Below are positions 12,901 through 19,291 of a stretch of 64,000 nt of DNA, in pieces. Origin of the DNA: Sarcocystis neurona (Eukaryota > Apicomplexa > Conoidasida > Eucoccidiorida > Sarcocystidae). The stretch is from the NCBI GenBank assembly GCA_000727475.1, contig KL647289.1, forward strand, positions 9,031,507 to 9,095,506. Direction: 5' to 3'. The stretch's first letter is position 1; each line of letters begins with the position of its first letter. The notes below the pieces were generated by a model that saw nothing but the letters and a program-made list of their open reading frames with translations, ran no database searches and had not been told where the DNA came from. The position numbers and the translations under genes are program-made.

Positions 12901-13259
12901 TGCTTCTCCGAGGGAAGCGCCGGACAATGCTGCTGCTGCAGCTGCTGCTGCTGAGGCCCTGCGTGGGGCCGCTCCTGCCGCTGCTGCTGGTGCTGTTGCT
13001 GCTGTTGCTGCTGTTGCTGCTGCTGTTGCTGCTGGGGCTGCTGGTAGTCGTAGGGAGACGGCGGCGACTGCTGCTGCGAAGGACCTCTCTGCAACAGCGA
13101 ATAACGCTGCTGCTGCTGCTCTGCTCCCGTCTCCTTCGCATGCTGCTCGTGGTGCTGCTGCTGCTGCTTCTCTGCAATGTGAGGAAGCTCCGCCTGCTGC
13201 CTGCTGCGAGCACGTGATTGCAGAGGGGCCACGTGCAGCAGCGGCCCCCAGCTCTCCAT
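906..13259 (-). CDS. Giant Gln/Ala/Ser homopolymer-rich protein
   Basis: One frame is open from 13451 to the TAA at 906-908, about 4,180 codons; the first in-frame ATG is at 13259, giving 4,117 residues. Composition changes in blocks: Gln-rich with Gln-Met-Gln-Gly-Arg repeats near residues 485-525 in the first 800 residues, then Ala and Ser blocks, a second Gln/Ala block near 1540-1780, Ser-rich near 2150-2460, Gln-rich coiled-coil-like near 3270-3370, and a Lys/Ala tail resembling linker histone from about 3830. Short ordinary-looking islands sit between tracts, for example WPGMPFEVFVQQRL near 2470, WLSFKKLKLPGF near 2975 and KRKKPWGSRRGRRKP near 1637, the last basic and loosely AT-hook-like. 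I recognise no catalytic domain. The opposite strand would give only Leu/Cys/Ala runs, so minus is preferred. The frame reads sensibly upstream of the Met (ETRELAKNEEDKQRQQQ), so the ATG may be internal. Introns inside cannot be excluded. Homopolymer-rich proteins are a known feature of Eimeria; function is unknown. Confidence 0.6.
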   Translation of the reverse strand: MESWGPLLHVAPLQSRARSRQQAELPHIAEKQQQQHHEQHAKETGAEQQQQRYSLLQRGPSQQQSPPSPYDYQQPQQQQQQQQQQQQQQHQQQRQERPHAGPQQQQLQQQHCPALPSEKQQQQHRVCSSQQQQEQQQRQPVLLGVREQATSNAGLKQPQQQQLQAPPQQVVRQPQQHVHQEQQQRLALYHGQQHVLQQQEQQTRPHEQHQQRFCLQPTRPPQQLQQQVTSEKSINHLAQQQQHVRDSLAFHPTKTYNQQQRRTSGQNQHEDAHCQQPTHQQQQPTHQQQLSMRQEQLPMRQQQHTHEQHHVQQQEPHIYQQQHTHQQQHVQEQQPYIQQQQHMQQQQSYAKQQHMQQQHMQQQQLQQEEHHVRVLYRIQQQQGPEKEWTDQQREAEQQQEQQQEQQQEPQERGTEQVSQQQCGDSSQAPRETTLHESNELLPVWQVVPCPARSSSSQQQPHVREQQQVHRQSHEELQTQAHQQAQGLQQMRGLQQMQGRQQMQGRQQMQGRQRMQGLQQMEEQQQIQAQQLHWRYEKEQRVHAHEPGERMSQQQQQYVWNCQQQRRCAAMQHQPIPLEQQYSVGPPQQQFLVAERQQQGESQQRQREPLQQQQHVEVQQLPQQEQSAPGRQQHFGMEQLQQNLDQRQQRQGRLQQQQVCVLGAADSEQQQQRHRQTAAGQDEAEQRQHFFGLHATRTSGEQKQQQAHVMPRTASIEPSLHHLSAAAKKKTDQEQLLPLEVAGGNEPALCTHATAGSSQQLHVHAGADHCGKQRFFVGEAAAGKREQQLLQMPERAAGEEQQQVQQEAQHIFWSNNSTAVASLGDPGKLKRCPRSHQEQQQPRQQQPQQQQLQQKQEGEQWREREQQRQVESQQEQQYCQAEQQLEQQQQLEKLSTRGVGSVAVLQRQYEEEMQQPTSDGATLQRCKGDACTWLPRRSSSYSNNLGGGGGACRAAAVAAGSEASNLVAATEAAAPVLGVVAVRPAFSAGAAAGAEALGPAAARALAAAAPAAAVCLSAETAGSGEPQLVERLAHCSISSSKVRGTGRGRCRSSSCVGDGRNSSSGDPGRGGSSRGGRRSSARGGRAGARRRGKSAEEQGGNLQGENENKNSTESCGDLSSRSSSILHSSNSGSSRCLNIISSSNLSSSSSTYLSTTCSNNVDTSNSSSSLSSRDSRGRGKARGAGSLCGNRGEKRSLSSRNWQSSSYPCGAAGNSSSSSSNRRNSSSGNESSSRVGSGETHVGPQRFGGAAAAAAEQQQQPHQWVGEDAVDNDAGGVRAAATPLTRRTPAAAGAAVEETQAAAVAASVRSARADATSTAATADAVTTAETPQSTGHFSAAAAHPTSTVAAAAATNAAPVSREGDAAGGGPALAAVLNIAAAEGVGEAAAGTPGGAAPWPSNRRAEPSAAAAAAAALLPPGAFTAAGASPTAAGAAHASEAAAQNESAKRRRKPRTPSNSSSGLTGNSSSTFADNNSSIFTCNNSSSSNGSANGSGDGSSSSSRVSRLGSKGRKVDPQQQQQHGGQQRELYVQQRQQQQKQLQLEGHEEVQQQQTQQQLLQNKQREKQQQQGHQQQGQQQQLQNRQLHQQGSLLTNVKEHRQQHDGAPRAAAAGRAAVEVGQQSAGVSAARDSADVAEGLESSKRKKPWGSRRGRRKPVSGVPGAVAGAAAAGEAADAAAPVDGSGASAAAAGRVQQQRQGEEEEEKQRQQQRQAAATAAAAETQWLLQERQQQQEKQLLLLLQKRQAAAYECLQLLQQQVHHQQQYVNALQRRGRLRYRLLHAVTRAAVVRNISFSPSPWAPTQGSVLAGKDERSLNFLPGDYFQKSPHAAAAASPAPVPRGESLAAGIGSGLSAAAAAQSPVSTVAAAAAASDTSAAPAVAAAATPLCCAGDAGVRATEAAPAAAAASACPRVVAAAPSVKSPAAGAGPRKITAASTGGAAAAALVGGGVSAGSSGGDAAAAAASRGSAAAAAAAADATDDALHIPGGSPGHWNSCVGSIGKASSCSVETAAGGARVGGVAPAARVGFASADSSESGAAAAALHQVAVAAASSTRTAAVAPVGDALPIHALCGGSDAAAVETRAAAAGSSGPEEVEGAAAAAADTLECLSNGAAAAAAVLRENEACSTPQLSLLPVQRTASAANSLSNSSSSSNDSSNDGSSSIDRSHVGSSSGPVKRSCSGSSVVEGSGSAERSSAAGCGTGLLHRSSSSGNGWEEKISTCGSFETCDGCFERADSRTSCGSLSFAISSSCTSKADACGSCCLRGDSPGKPAGAGASGDCSNVSCSRCGVTRHVDSSSSSADRSSTSSYSADSNSTSSNSADSNSTSSSSADSNSTGINTSSNTSSSTSSSTSSSTSSSTSSSTRGGTSGGTSGGTSSSTSSSTSSSTSSNTSSSNTSGNRCLRSSDERSTYGADRSSDIVGPRSNSPRSSRDSSGSRCPRSSSSGSSSKGWNTRVVTRKGSSSSWWTSWPGMPFEVFVQQRLTEMSRLVAAGEGRWHAVPEHCSSSEEEEEAEQQQTAARAATTAAPAATAAAPAATTAAFASTTGTVAAAAAAGGVAAAPVAAGTVTGGTAMASATAARRGGKNEEGDGGARQKMNRKEDGPGETTSQGREMGCSGTCGKSSSSHVSAVDGSESRHGRSSHAADATSGNSSSGTSSSSTSSSGNSSSSASSSSTSSSSASSSSTSSNSTSSNGTSSNSSSSSKTGGRQEAESSRQCSGAAAIQKSSSTAREGDCVLTLSSNVVVAAATAAVSCRRNEGLRGKGAAPAKNVEEEDRNDVTHAERQQVHQQPIHWEAEVSVEPEPRAGFADETVAPAAATHATTKESNVNATESRRQAAAATATAERSAVPALEDERAAEADRVETRAPSSVAEKKTPEPADQKTQAACSDSAVGEAAAADPAAVASQQKTVAAAAFKASSEVCVEASAAASPARAARTKRPLAAAAATTAAATAAATSTAAAASLSRGPRAFDLLLQQTWLSFKKLKLPGFRGIALRHRSSSRSNSNSRHVRSSSSINSSRSNALLGTLGATWNVEQPKSCLNAVTGDARAAASHRHAGPAAPAAAAAVGTQFDAMRAARSCCSSALETLAAATAVVAWQARPWSFYPVEGREEGAGTRTAAGDTTAAAAPAKKATAAAAAATEAAATEDVPPSDNVVAARTEMSAVDERVPHVADANPPRSSSSSSDSGTTDRNSTASSSSSAVDLASVGERRRCCSGENSSSRGGKPFRWELVSSLPPPCRSRLNSTSDGSNSVCEEEEESDDALLQVLEQLREQQEQQREVLLLHETRRTMRRQRQLQQQQRQLQQQQRQLQQLQQQQQQLQRQQLQQQQLQQHQQLQQQQQQLQPQQQQLQPQQQHVQQQQKTQQEAQPRQQYCPALGSENRGTYACVDENGPGGSSLPSHKFQQQQQPLLQQPVTLQQQVALQQQSKQQRWEQDVDSTAAARRSLLLPVYALDQQQRLGGEKGGGTLQQANSQRQQQAAAVLLQRQWQPATSHQAEHQETFKVPQQQQQWERGPEQELRLRQQHVYRQQAACASQQAAEQHHLSELQQAKGGGAAAVWGAAQPRQEGSYEQRSAAAAAAGSRQQGLEQQQQQQRWEAQRQQQRVFLALDQLQQQRVFTEDREQQHQQQVLSQQVEGKEMRTREIKYLVSTAACSSSRSLGGGPAFVNGSSAAVAGATATAFACDSDTQQQQEEAHEWNGSSSSSEGLGYRESNGHFLLPFSVPCLQSSTPSSSSSTRADSGSVGGSASRVDNRSPSSSSSPGSSSIPNSEGSSSGRRFAGDRFRCVELWNSSSSSDGATAAERGPGPPAGGRLLSASGNCVQGVYVQQITTSEAAGGATPSKRTAAPPAEQDGAVTAVARKGTAATGRAAAGKKPAADGVVRKRAARGKAAAAGGGATPTAEDAAAGDRSAAGSTTAATYAAAGEAAGDATTTAGLQQGSAQSKKGGPKRRKKETAAADDDAAAGGQGAPRVSCSTTRRDGGDKTAGALEALAAARRRVSASVAVTAAAKAAASAKGRGVGAGAGKAATARAAAAKGTAAGNATATADAPAVAAVHAAAGAAAAAGAAAAAVVRTTAAEGAVAAAGHTAALQAAVTVTQPVQAAAATQPF

Positions 13260-13458
13260 TGCCTGCCGCTGCAGCCCTTTCCCTCCTGCTGCTGCCGCTG
13301 TTTGTCCTCCTCGTTCTTCGCAAGCTCTCGCGTCTCCGCCTCTCCCTGCTGCTGCTGCTGCTCCTGTTGCTGCTGGCAGGACTGCTGCTGTCCTCCTGCT
13401 GCTCCTGCTGCTGCAGCGTTCCCCGCATGCGAGTCGCTGCTGCTGCTCGTCTCAGGGA

Positions 13459-14250
13459 CTGGCGCTGCTGCAGATGTCTCGCGGCTGCTCTATGCTGTAG
13501 CAGCTGCCGCTGCTCTCGTGAACACTGCTGCTGCTGAACTGGCAGCCACTCCTGCTCCCGGTCTGACAACTGCTGCGGCTGCTGCTGGGGCTGCTGCCGC
13601 CCAGGCGTCACGCCTGCCCCTGGGGCTGCTCCTGCGCGTGCCCACTGGCGGCAGAAGATCGTGGCAGGCAGCACCTTTGTTGCTGCAGGAAAGGTTGCTG
13701 CAGGAAAGGCTGCTGCAAGAAAGGTTGCTGCAAGAAAGGCTGCTGCAAGAAAGGTTGCTGCAGGAAAGGCTGCTGCAGGAAAGGCTGCTGCTGCTGCCGA
13801 TGCCTTCGAAGAACGAACAGGCGTGGTCACACGGGAAGGGGACGAAGGACTGAGCCCTGGGACCGCAGTCCCTTTTCCTGCAGCAGCAGCAGCAGGGGAG
13901 ACACACACACACACAGAGGAGCGGCAACTGCAGATGTCGGCCACTCCCCTTGCTGCGCGAGTCACTAGCAGAGAGACGCCCTGCTGTTGCCACGCCGCTC
14001 TCGGCTGCTGTTGCTGCTGCTGCAGTCGCTCCTCCCGCTGCTGCAGCTTCTCTGCTGCAGGGGCGGCGACACTGGCTGCTGCTGCTGATGTGTGTGTGTG
14101 TGTCTGTGGGCTGCGGGGAAGGCGGTTGTGCTGCCTGGCGACACCGCGACGAGACGCTGCTAAAAGAAGGAGATATTCGCCTGCTGTCTGCGGCCTCCTC
14201 CCGAGCGCGAGAGCGACAGCAAAAAAATACAGGAGGTCTGCACTTTCCAC
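13459..14250 (-). CDS. Ala/Gln-rich 5' part of the giant gene (frame shifted)
   Basis: A second minus frame is open here and overlaps the giant frame as far as 12805. It carries ordinary Gln/Arg-rich sequence such as LSDREQEWLPVQQQQ and RQLLQHRAAARHLQQRQ, typical of the downstream gene, and an Ala-Phe repeat encoded by a 15-bp tandem array. Around 13452-13454 the giant frame meets a TGA while this frame stays open, so the two are probably parts of one gene joined by an intron or separated by an assembly frameshift. There is no ATG at its 5' edge (first candidate is GTG at 14250), and the hydrophobic, CA-repeat-interrupted stretch at 14100-14250 is doubtful coding. Independent upstream gene is the alternative. 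Confidence 0.4.
13681..13785. repeat. 15-bp tandem array, 7 copies
   Basis: Seven consecutive 15-bp units of the form TGCTGCAGGAAAGGT, varying at two positions (G/A in the middle, T/C at the end). Because the unit is a multiple of three it keeps frame on both strands: Ala-Ala-Phe-Pro/Leu on minus, Ala-Ala-Gly/Arg-Lys on plus. Confidence 0.95.
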
Positions 14251-14429
14251 GCGTCACGAGACAGAGAGACGGGGAGACGGAGAAGCAAAATGGTCGGAGT
14301 AGATCCGGGAAATCTCCGTCCTTCATGCATGGGTGGCTTCCGCCAAGACAGAAGTACTGCCACAGGCACGTCAACATGCAAACAAAGACACACACAGATA
14401 TTGACAATATCAAGTCCTGCAGAAACACA

Positions 14430-15180
14430 TACTTTCTATATATATATATACATATATACATATGGGGGACGCTGCGAACAGTTCTGCAGTACCCACATAT
14501 ATATATGTACAGAAAGAGAGGGCTAGCCCTGGTAGAGTCCTCCAGGACACATTATAAATATATACATACATATACATACACATATATATATGAGGCTGCG
14601 AAGAGTTCTGCAGCATACATATACGTGCATATATATATATATATACGGAGAGAGAGAGAGAGAGGGCTGGCCCTCACAGAGTCCTGCAGGACATATCACA
14701 TATACACACACAGATATACAGAGGGAGTGCTGCAGGACATATCATATATATATATAAATAGGAGAGGGAGTGCTGCAGGACATATCATATATATAAATAT
14801 AAATAAGTAATGTCTTTAAAAAGTTGTGCAGCAGAGTGTACTACATATATACATGTATACGATATATATATATATGAGGGGCTGCAGAGACTCCTTCAGG
14901 ACATATTACGTATACGTATATATATATATATATATGTAGGGTTTTATCAAAGACTTTTTCAAGACATATTACGTGTGCCTTTATACACGTATGCATATAT
15001 ATATGTATGTAGGAATATATCAGAGATCTGCAGACAATCATATTACGTATACGTATACGTCAGAGGCAGCGGAAGTCCTCGAGGAAACTACAATACAGAT
15101 ATTGATATATACATATATATAGATATATGCAGAAACAGCAAAGCGTTCCACAGAAGAACATACTAGAGATATACACGTGG
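14430..15180. repeat. Degenerate TA-rich repeat family with CTGCAGGACATAT core
   Basis: At least six blocks repeat a GC-richer core (variants of TCCTGCAGGACATAT and GCTGCGAAGAGTTCTGCAG) separated by TA tracts, with spacing from about 60 to 120 bp. Cores are visible near 14475, 14540, 14595, 14680, 14730, 14775, 14890 and 14960. No convincing gene lies in 14251-15277 apart from the edge of the frame at 15278. Confidence 0.7.
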
Positions 15181-15277
15181 TAGGGTGGAGAGCGTGTGGC
15201 GCGCCCGTACGAAAGTCGCTTCTGTAGAGAAGAGATGGGGAAGGGGGTAAAAGACGGGCGAGACTGCAGAGGTCTAT

Positions 15278-15649
15278 GTGACTGGGCTGCTGCTTCTTTG
15301 CAAAGCTGCTGAGAGCAGCAGCCACGGCAGCAGCCTTCCCTGTCCAGGCGTGCTGCAGTCAAAGCGGCTGCCTATCTCAGTGGCAGCTGCTGCTGGGACC
15401 GCGTCCCCGTTTCCCCCCGGCGCTTCCAAAGCTGCTGCTTTCTCTGCGACTCCGTCAGCAACTGCGCGTGTGCTGCAGCAGCAGCCGCCGCTCCCTCAGG
15501 CCCGCAGCAGCAGCACCGTCCGAGGGGCGACGACGCAGCAACAGCAGCAGCTGCTTGCCCGGCAACCCACGAGAGCAGCGCCCCTGGGTGCTGCAGGACC
15601 AGCAGCTGCTGCTGCAGCAAACACAGCAGCAGCCGCCGACGTAACTTGA
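15278..15649 (+). CDS. Ala/Gln/Ser-rich exon, 5' part of the 15.3-16.9 kb gene
   Basis: A plus-strand frame with Ala, Gln and Ser runs and ordinary sequence between them (LPCPGVLQSKRLPIS, ARSSSTVRGATTQQQ). There is no ATG; the frame begins at a GTG, and a pyrimidine-rich AG near 15300 could be a splice acceptor. A GT at 15641 (GTAACTT) would end the exon after codon GAC in phase 0, matching phase 0 at 15904 of the next exon; the frame otherwise stops at 15647-15649. The acceptor at 15903 has a poor pyrimidine tract, so this join is tentative. Confidence 0.4.
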   Translation: MTGLLLLCKAAESSSHGSSLPCPGVLQSKRLPISVAAAAGTASPFPPGASKAAAFSATPSATARVLQQQPPLPQARSSSTVRGATTQQQQQLLARQPTRAAPLGAAGPAAAAAANTAAAADVT

Positions 15650-15903
15650 AGCTACAGCAGCCTCAAGCACACAGTCCACCACGTGCTTCAGCAGCTGATC
15701 TCTATTATCTTCCGTTTGTCCAGGTATGTGTATATACACGTGCTTGTATAGATGTGTATAAAGGTCTTTGTGGCGCCTCCTCACTTGCGAGAAGGACCGC
15801 ACAAGACCAACAGGGCCCTGTCGCAGAGAGCAGGTATTTATCAACGTGCTGCGCTCGGCTCGAGGCGCTGCGCTTATGTCAGCAGCCCCCCCGCGGGCGA
15901 TAG

Positions 15904-16881
15904 CAGCTGCTGAGGCTGCTGCTGAGACAGCTTCAAGCAGGTGCCGCGGCTGCTGCTGAGACAGCGTCAAACAGGTGCTGCGGCTGCTGCCGAGACAGCT
16001 TCAGACGGCGGCAGCTTCGACAACTGCAGCTGCCCCACGCGGTTCACCCAGACAGCAGCAGGTGCGCCAGTGCAGAAAGACGCAGCAGCAGCAGATACTC
16101 CAGCGGTTCCAGCAGCAGCGACGGTTCCCGAGCCCGCAGCAGCAGCAGCAGCACGAGTCGTGCGCGCGTCAGGCGCAGCAGCAGCAGCTCTTATCTTATA
16201 AGAAGAAGTGAAGAAGAAGTCACAACAGCGGCTGACACCGCCCAGCGAAGAAAATGTGGTGCAGCAGGACTCCTCGACAAGCAAACGCAGCATCAGCAGC
16301 CACAGCAAGGGCACCAGCAGCAGCAGCAACAGGAGCAGGAGCAGCAGGGTGGTGATCGACAGCAGCAGCAACTCTTCAGCGACAAACAGCAGCTGGCGCT
16401 TTTCTTATGGCTGACAAAGAAGAGCAGCACGTGCTTAAGTGAGTTAGCAGGAGCTCGAGTTACTGCAGAGGACATTCTGGTGCTGCCGCGCACCAGACAC
16501 CAGCAGCAGCACTGCCCTGGCAGCACCTCTCTCGCAGCCAGCAGCGCTGCGCCTCGCGTAGGCCCCCACATCCACGGCTGCATGCAGTTGCTTCACCGTC
16601 TTCATCACCGCTTCTACAACATCCCCATGAAGGACTGCTTTGCAACTTCTGCAGCAGCAGCAGCAACTTCTGCTGCAGCAGCAGGTCCTCTGGAGCAACG
16701 CGCTCACGACGAGCAACAGGAAGAACGGCAGCTGTTGCAGCCTGCCGCAGGATATGTCCCAAGACAACGTAGCAGCTGCCTCCTTTTCAGCAGCATCTCG
16801 CTCTGCTGCAGCAGCAGCAGGTCACACGACGGCCGGTCTACCGCAGATGTATCAACTCTCTCGTCGCGCGGCCCTGGTTGA
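15904..16881 (+). CDS. Gln/Ser/Ala-rich protein, main exon
   Basis: A single plus frame is open for 326 codons between TAG at 15901-15903 and the TGA at 16879-16881, but contains no early ATG, so it is an exon rather than a whole gene. It passes through Ser-rich, Gln-rich and Ala-rich tracts while keeping natural sequence between them: FRRRQLRQLQLPHAVHP, SEEEVTTAADTAQRRKC, LFSDKQQLALFLWLTKK, ELAGARVTAEDILVLP and MQLLHRLHHRFYNIPMKD. The last two look like folded helices and are the best handle for homology searching. The minus strand over the same interval is broken by stops and Cys/Leu-rich. I do not recognise the family. Confidence 0.65.
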   Translation, partial: QLLRLLLRQLQAGAAAAAETASNRCCGCCRDSFRRRQLRQLQLPHAVHPDSSRCASAERRSSSRYSSGSSSSDGSRARSSSSSTSRARVRRSSSSSYLIRRSEEEVTTAADTAQRRKCGAAGLLDKQTQHQQPQQGHQQQQQQEQEQQGGDRQQQQLFSDKQQLALFLWLTKKSSTCLSELAGARVTAEDILVLPRTRHQQQHCPGSTSLAASSAAPRVGPHIHGCMQLLHRLHHRFYNIPMKDCFATSAAAAATSAAAAGPLEQRAHDEQQEERQLLQPAAGYVPRQRSSCLLFSSISLCCSSSRSHDGRSTADVSTLSSRGPG

Positions 16882-17122
16882 CTCGTGGCTCGTAGACCGG
16901 CGTATGTCGGGAGGAAAACATGAGCTCTCTGACGGGAAGAAGAATTTCTTCTTTTGGAGGAGAGAAAGGAGTCAGTCGCAGAGAAATGGCCGTCAGCAAA
17001 ACTTCTGGGAAATGTCTGAGATAAACAGGTCACTGCTCTAATTAGTATACCCGGTTGACGAAGAGGGCCATTTTATCATATTTTTCACGGTTATATGTGT
17101 CTACCTAAAAAACACTTAGAAG

Positions 17123-17443
17123 TGCTTTCCAGGAGGTACATTTCCCGTAAAGGACAAAGCGCAAAACAACGTGAGTTTCGTCCACAAAAAGTGATTTACA
17201 CGCTTTTCCTTATATCCTAGTAGTCGCGCTGCAGGGAACCGAGGCCCTCTGTCGTATGGACGGACCTCGCTAGCTGCAGGTCACTTTGTTTGGCACCCGC
17301 CTGTCTTCCTTTCTCTGTACTACTCAGCTCGTCCCTTCGCACACACACACACACACACAAGCAGTGACTCTCTAGCTTTTTACTCGCAAATGCCGCAGTT
17401 CTCCTATTCCACCTCGCCAGTGGGACCTAACTGTGCGTCACGT
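17123..17443 (+). repeat. Left copy of a 321/315-bp direct repeat
   Basis: Begins TGCTTTCCA and ends GTGCGTCACGT. It matches 18215-18529 at a constant offset of 1,092 bp until a CA microsatellite that is 6 bp longer here; I count only two other differences (G/C near the start, G/A near 17393). The TG...CA ends (CA at 17439-17440) resemble a long terminal repeat, but no primer-binding site or polymerase frame is visible between the copies. A local duplication is the alternative. Confidence 0.9.
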
Positions 17444-17726
17444 ATATATATATATATATATGTATAGGTTGCAGGGCAGAACGGAGCCAGGAATAGATGT
17501 ACTTCCAGCAATTAGCAGGGGCTGCTGGTGTGTAGACACGTAGTTGTAGTCCAAGGAAACGGGCAATCGACGGCGGAGACAGCAGCGCCGCGGCGACGTG
17601 AAGAGAACAGAAGCGGCGCTACGCACGGCAGAAGACGCAGAAGAAGAGAAGTCAAGTTTGCAAAGCGGGAAGGGGAGGCTGGCAGAGCAGTGGACGGTTG
17701 CTAAGGAAACGCTAGTCCACGTAAAA

Positions 17727-18242
17727 ATGAGATCTTCGTGTCCTGTGTCGTTGTCCTCGATTTTCCCGTCCTCCTTCTTCTTCTTTTCTGCGTCTCCTCC
17801 GCTAGCTGTTCTTCTCCTTCTTTTGTTGGCCTTTTCTCTGGCTCTCCTGCGTGAGGAAGGCGAAGAGAGGAAAAGGAAGAAATTCGCGTGGCCGTCGTTT
17901 TCCGGCTGCGCATGCACGCCCACAGGAAGTGGCCAGAGAGAAGGAAGGCGACGGCCGCAGCACCGTGCATCAGCAACAACAGCACACACAGAGAAGTCTG
18001 TTTCACAGCCGCACAGCGGGAAAATTGAAGAGAACCTGCGGCAAAAATGGAGAAAGTTGCACGGAATGCGTCTTCGCAGGACGGACGTCGCCAGTAGTTG
18101 GGTAGCTCGCGAGAAAGATAAGAAGAAGTACATGGATGATCGAGAGAAGAAGTCGTCGCTAAAAGAAGCGAGACGGCCCGGAGTGAAGCCCTTTCCTGCC
18201 GCAGACACACAGGCTGCTTTCCACGAGGTACATTTCCCGTAA
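17727..18242 (+). CDS. Putative membrane-anchored basic protein between direct repeats
   Basis: From the ATG at 17727 the frame runs 171 codons to TAA at 18240-18242. Residues about 25-40 form a hydrophobic helix (PPLAVLLLLLLAFSLALL) followed at once by a charged stretch (REEGEERKRKK), the arrangement of a signal anchor or late signal peptide. The C-terminal half is basic and hydrophilic, with helices such as GKIEENLRQKWRKLHG and SSWVAREKDKKKYMDD. The stop codon and last eight or so codons lie inside the right direct repeat; the left repeat encodes the same ending apart from one residue. The frame also stays open upstream to a GTG at 17598. The minus strand is also open across the interval, so strand is not settled. 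No family recognised. Confidence 0.4.
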   Translation: MRSSCPVSLSSIFPSSFFFFSASPPLAVLLLLLLAFSLALLREEGEERKRKKFAWPSFSGCACTPTGSGQREGRRRPQHRASATTAHTEKSVSQPHSGKIEENLRQKWRKLHGMRLRRTDVASSWVAREKDKKKYMDDREKKSSLKEARRPGVKPFPAADTQAAFHEVHFP

Positions 18243-18529
18243 AGGACAAAGCGCAAAACAACGTGAGTTTCGTCCACAAAAAGTGATTTACACGCTTTTC
18301 CTTATATCCTAGTAGTCGCGCTGCAGGGAACCGAGGCCCTCTGTCGTATGGACGGACCTCGCTAGCTGCAGGTCACTTTGTTTGGCACCCGCCTGTCTTC
18401 CTTTCTCTGTACTACTCAGCTCGTCCCTTCGCACACACACACACAAGCAGTGACTCTCTAGCTTTTTACTCGCAAATACCGCAGTTCTCCTATTCCACCT
18501 CGCCAGTGGGACCTAACTGTGCGTCACGT
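18215..18529 (+). repeat. Right copy of the 321/315-bp direct repeat
   Basis: Near-identical to 17123-17443, with a shorter CA tract. The inner edge supplies the stop codon of the frame at 17727-18242. Confidence 0.9.
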
Positions 18530-19084
18530 TAGAGAGACACTTATTAGCAAGCGTTCTCCCTGCGCATACAGGCGTGTATACCAATATATTGACATATTTC
18601 ATATGCGCACGTACACATACACATACATATACGAGTTTCATATGCGCACGTACACATACACATACATATACGAAGATACGTTTGGAGATGCAGCTGTGTC
18701 TGCATATGTGTAGATATACACATGTGTAAGCGAGTACAAACGTATACATACGTGTGCGCGTACATACATATATAGATATATATGCGTTCGGATATACACA
18801 GACACACACATGCAATTGTACACATTTGTCTGTGTATGTATGTACAAATATCCACGTGCACACCTGTACATGTATAGGCGTACGTATGTATACCCGTGTT
18901 TTTGTGCGTATGTTTGTATGCATGTAGAATATATACATAAGTAAAAAATTATCTATACCTGGCTATCTGGTAGCGATGTCTACAGATAAATACAGGCTTA
19001 CATATATATATATATATATATTTGCCCCCCAGCCGGATTAGCTGCCCGTCTCGTTTACAAAGCTAGGAAACAGGAGCTTCACCT
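18530..19084. repeat. CA/TA microsatellite with a 39-bp tandem duplication
   Basis: Two consecutive 39-bp units lie at 18597-18635 and 18636-18674 (each starts TTTCATATGCGCACGTACAC). The remainder is TA/CA/CG-rich simple sequence ending in a TA tract near 19003-19020. I see no gene. Confidence 0.8.
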
Positions 19085-19291
19085 TTAGACAGATGAGGTC
19101 GCTGCAGCAGGTAAGAGATTGTCGCGATCCACCGTGCCGACAATACTCGAGTGAGCCAATAAATTACGAGGCGAGGGGACGAGGAAGACAGAGAATTTTG
19201 AGTTTGTTTCAAGAAAGCGTCTGGAAAAGAGGAAGGTCTGCATGGAAGTTTCCTGTGGCAGCTCACCTTTGCCAGTAGAGCAGGATAGCAA
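19085..19291 (-). CDS. Small open frame, uncertain
   Basis: A 68-codon minus frame with mixed composition (for example LFSRRFLETNSKFSVFL and SIVGTVDRDNLLPAAAT) ending at TAA. It starts at TTG and could be an exon; a consensus donor (CAAAG then GTGAGC) on the same strand at about 19265 would cut it short. On the plus strand an ATG at 19093 followed by a perfect donor (CAG then GTAAGA at 19111) competes. Strand and reality are unsettled. Confidence 0.25.
   Translation of the reverse strand: MLSCSTGKGELPQETSMQTFLFSRRFLETNSKFSVFLVPSPRNLLAHSSIVGTVDRDNLLPAAATSSV

Noticed and set aside
14930..14950. TGTAGGGTTTT considered as telomere-type repeat
   Set aside because: A single partial match, not tandem; no TTTAGGG array occurs in the window.
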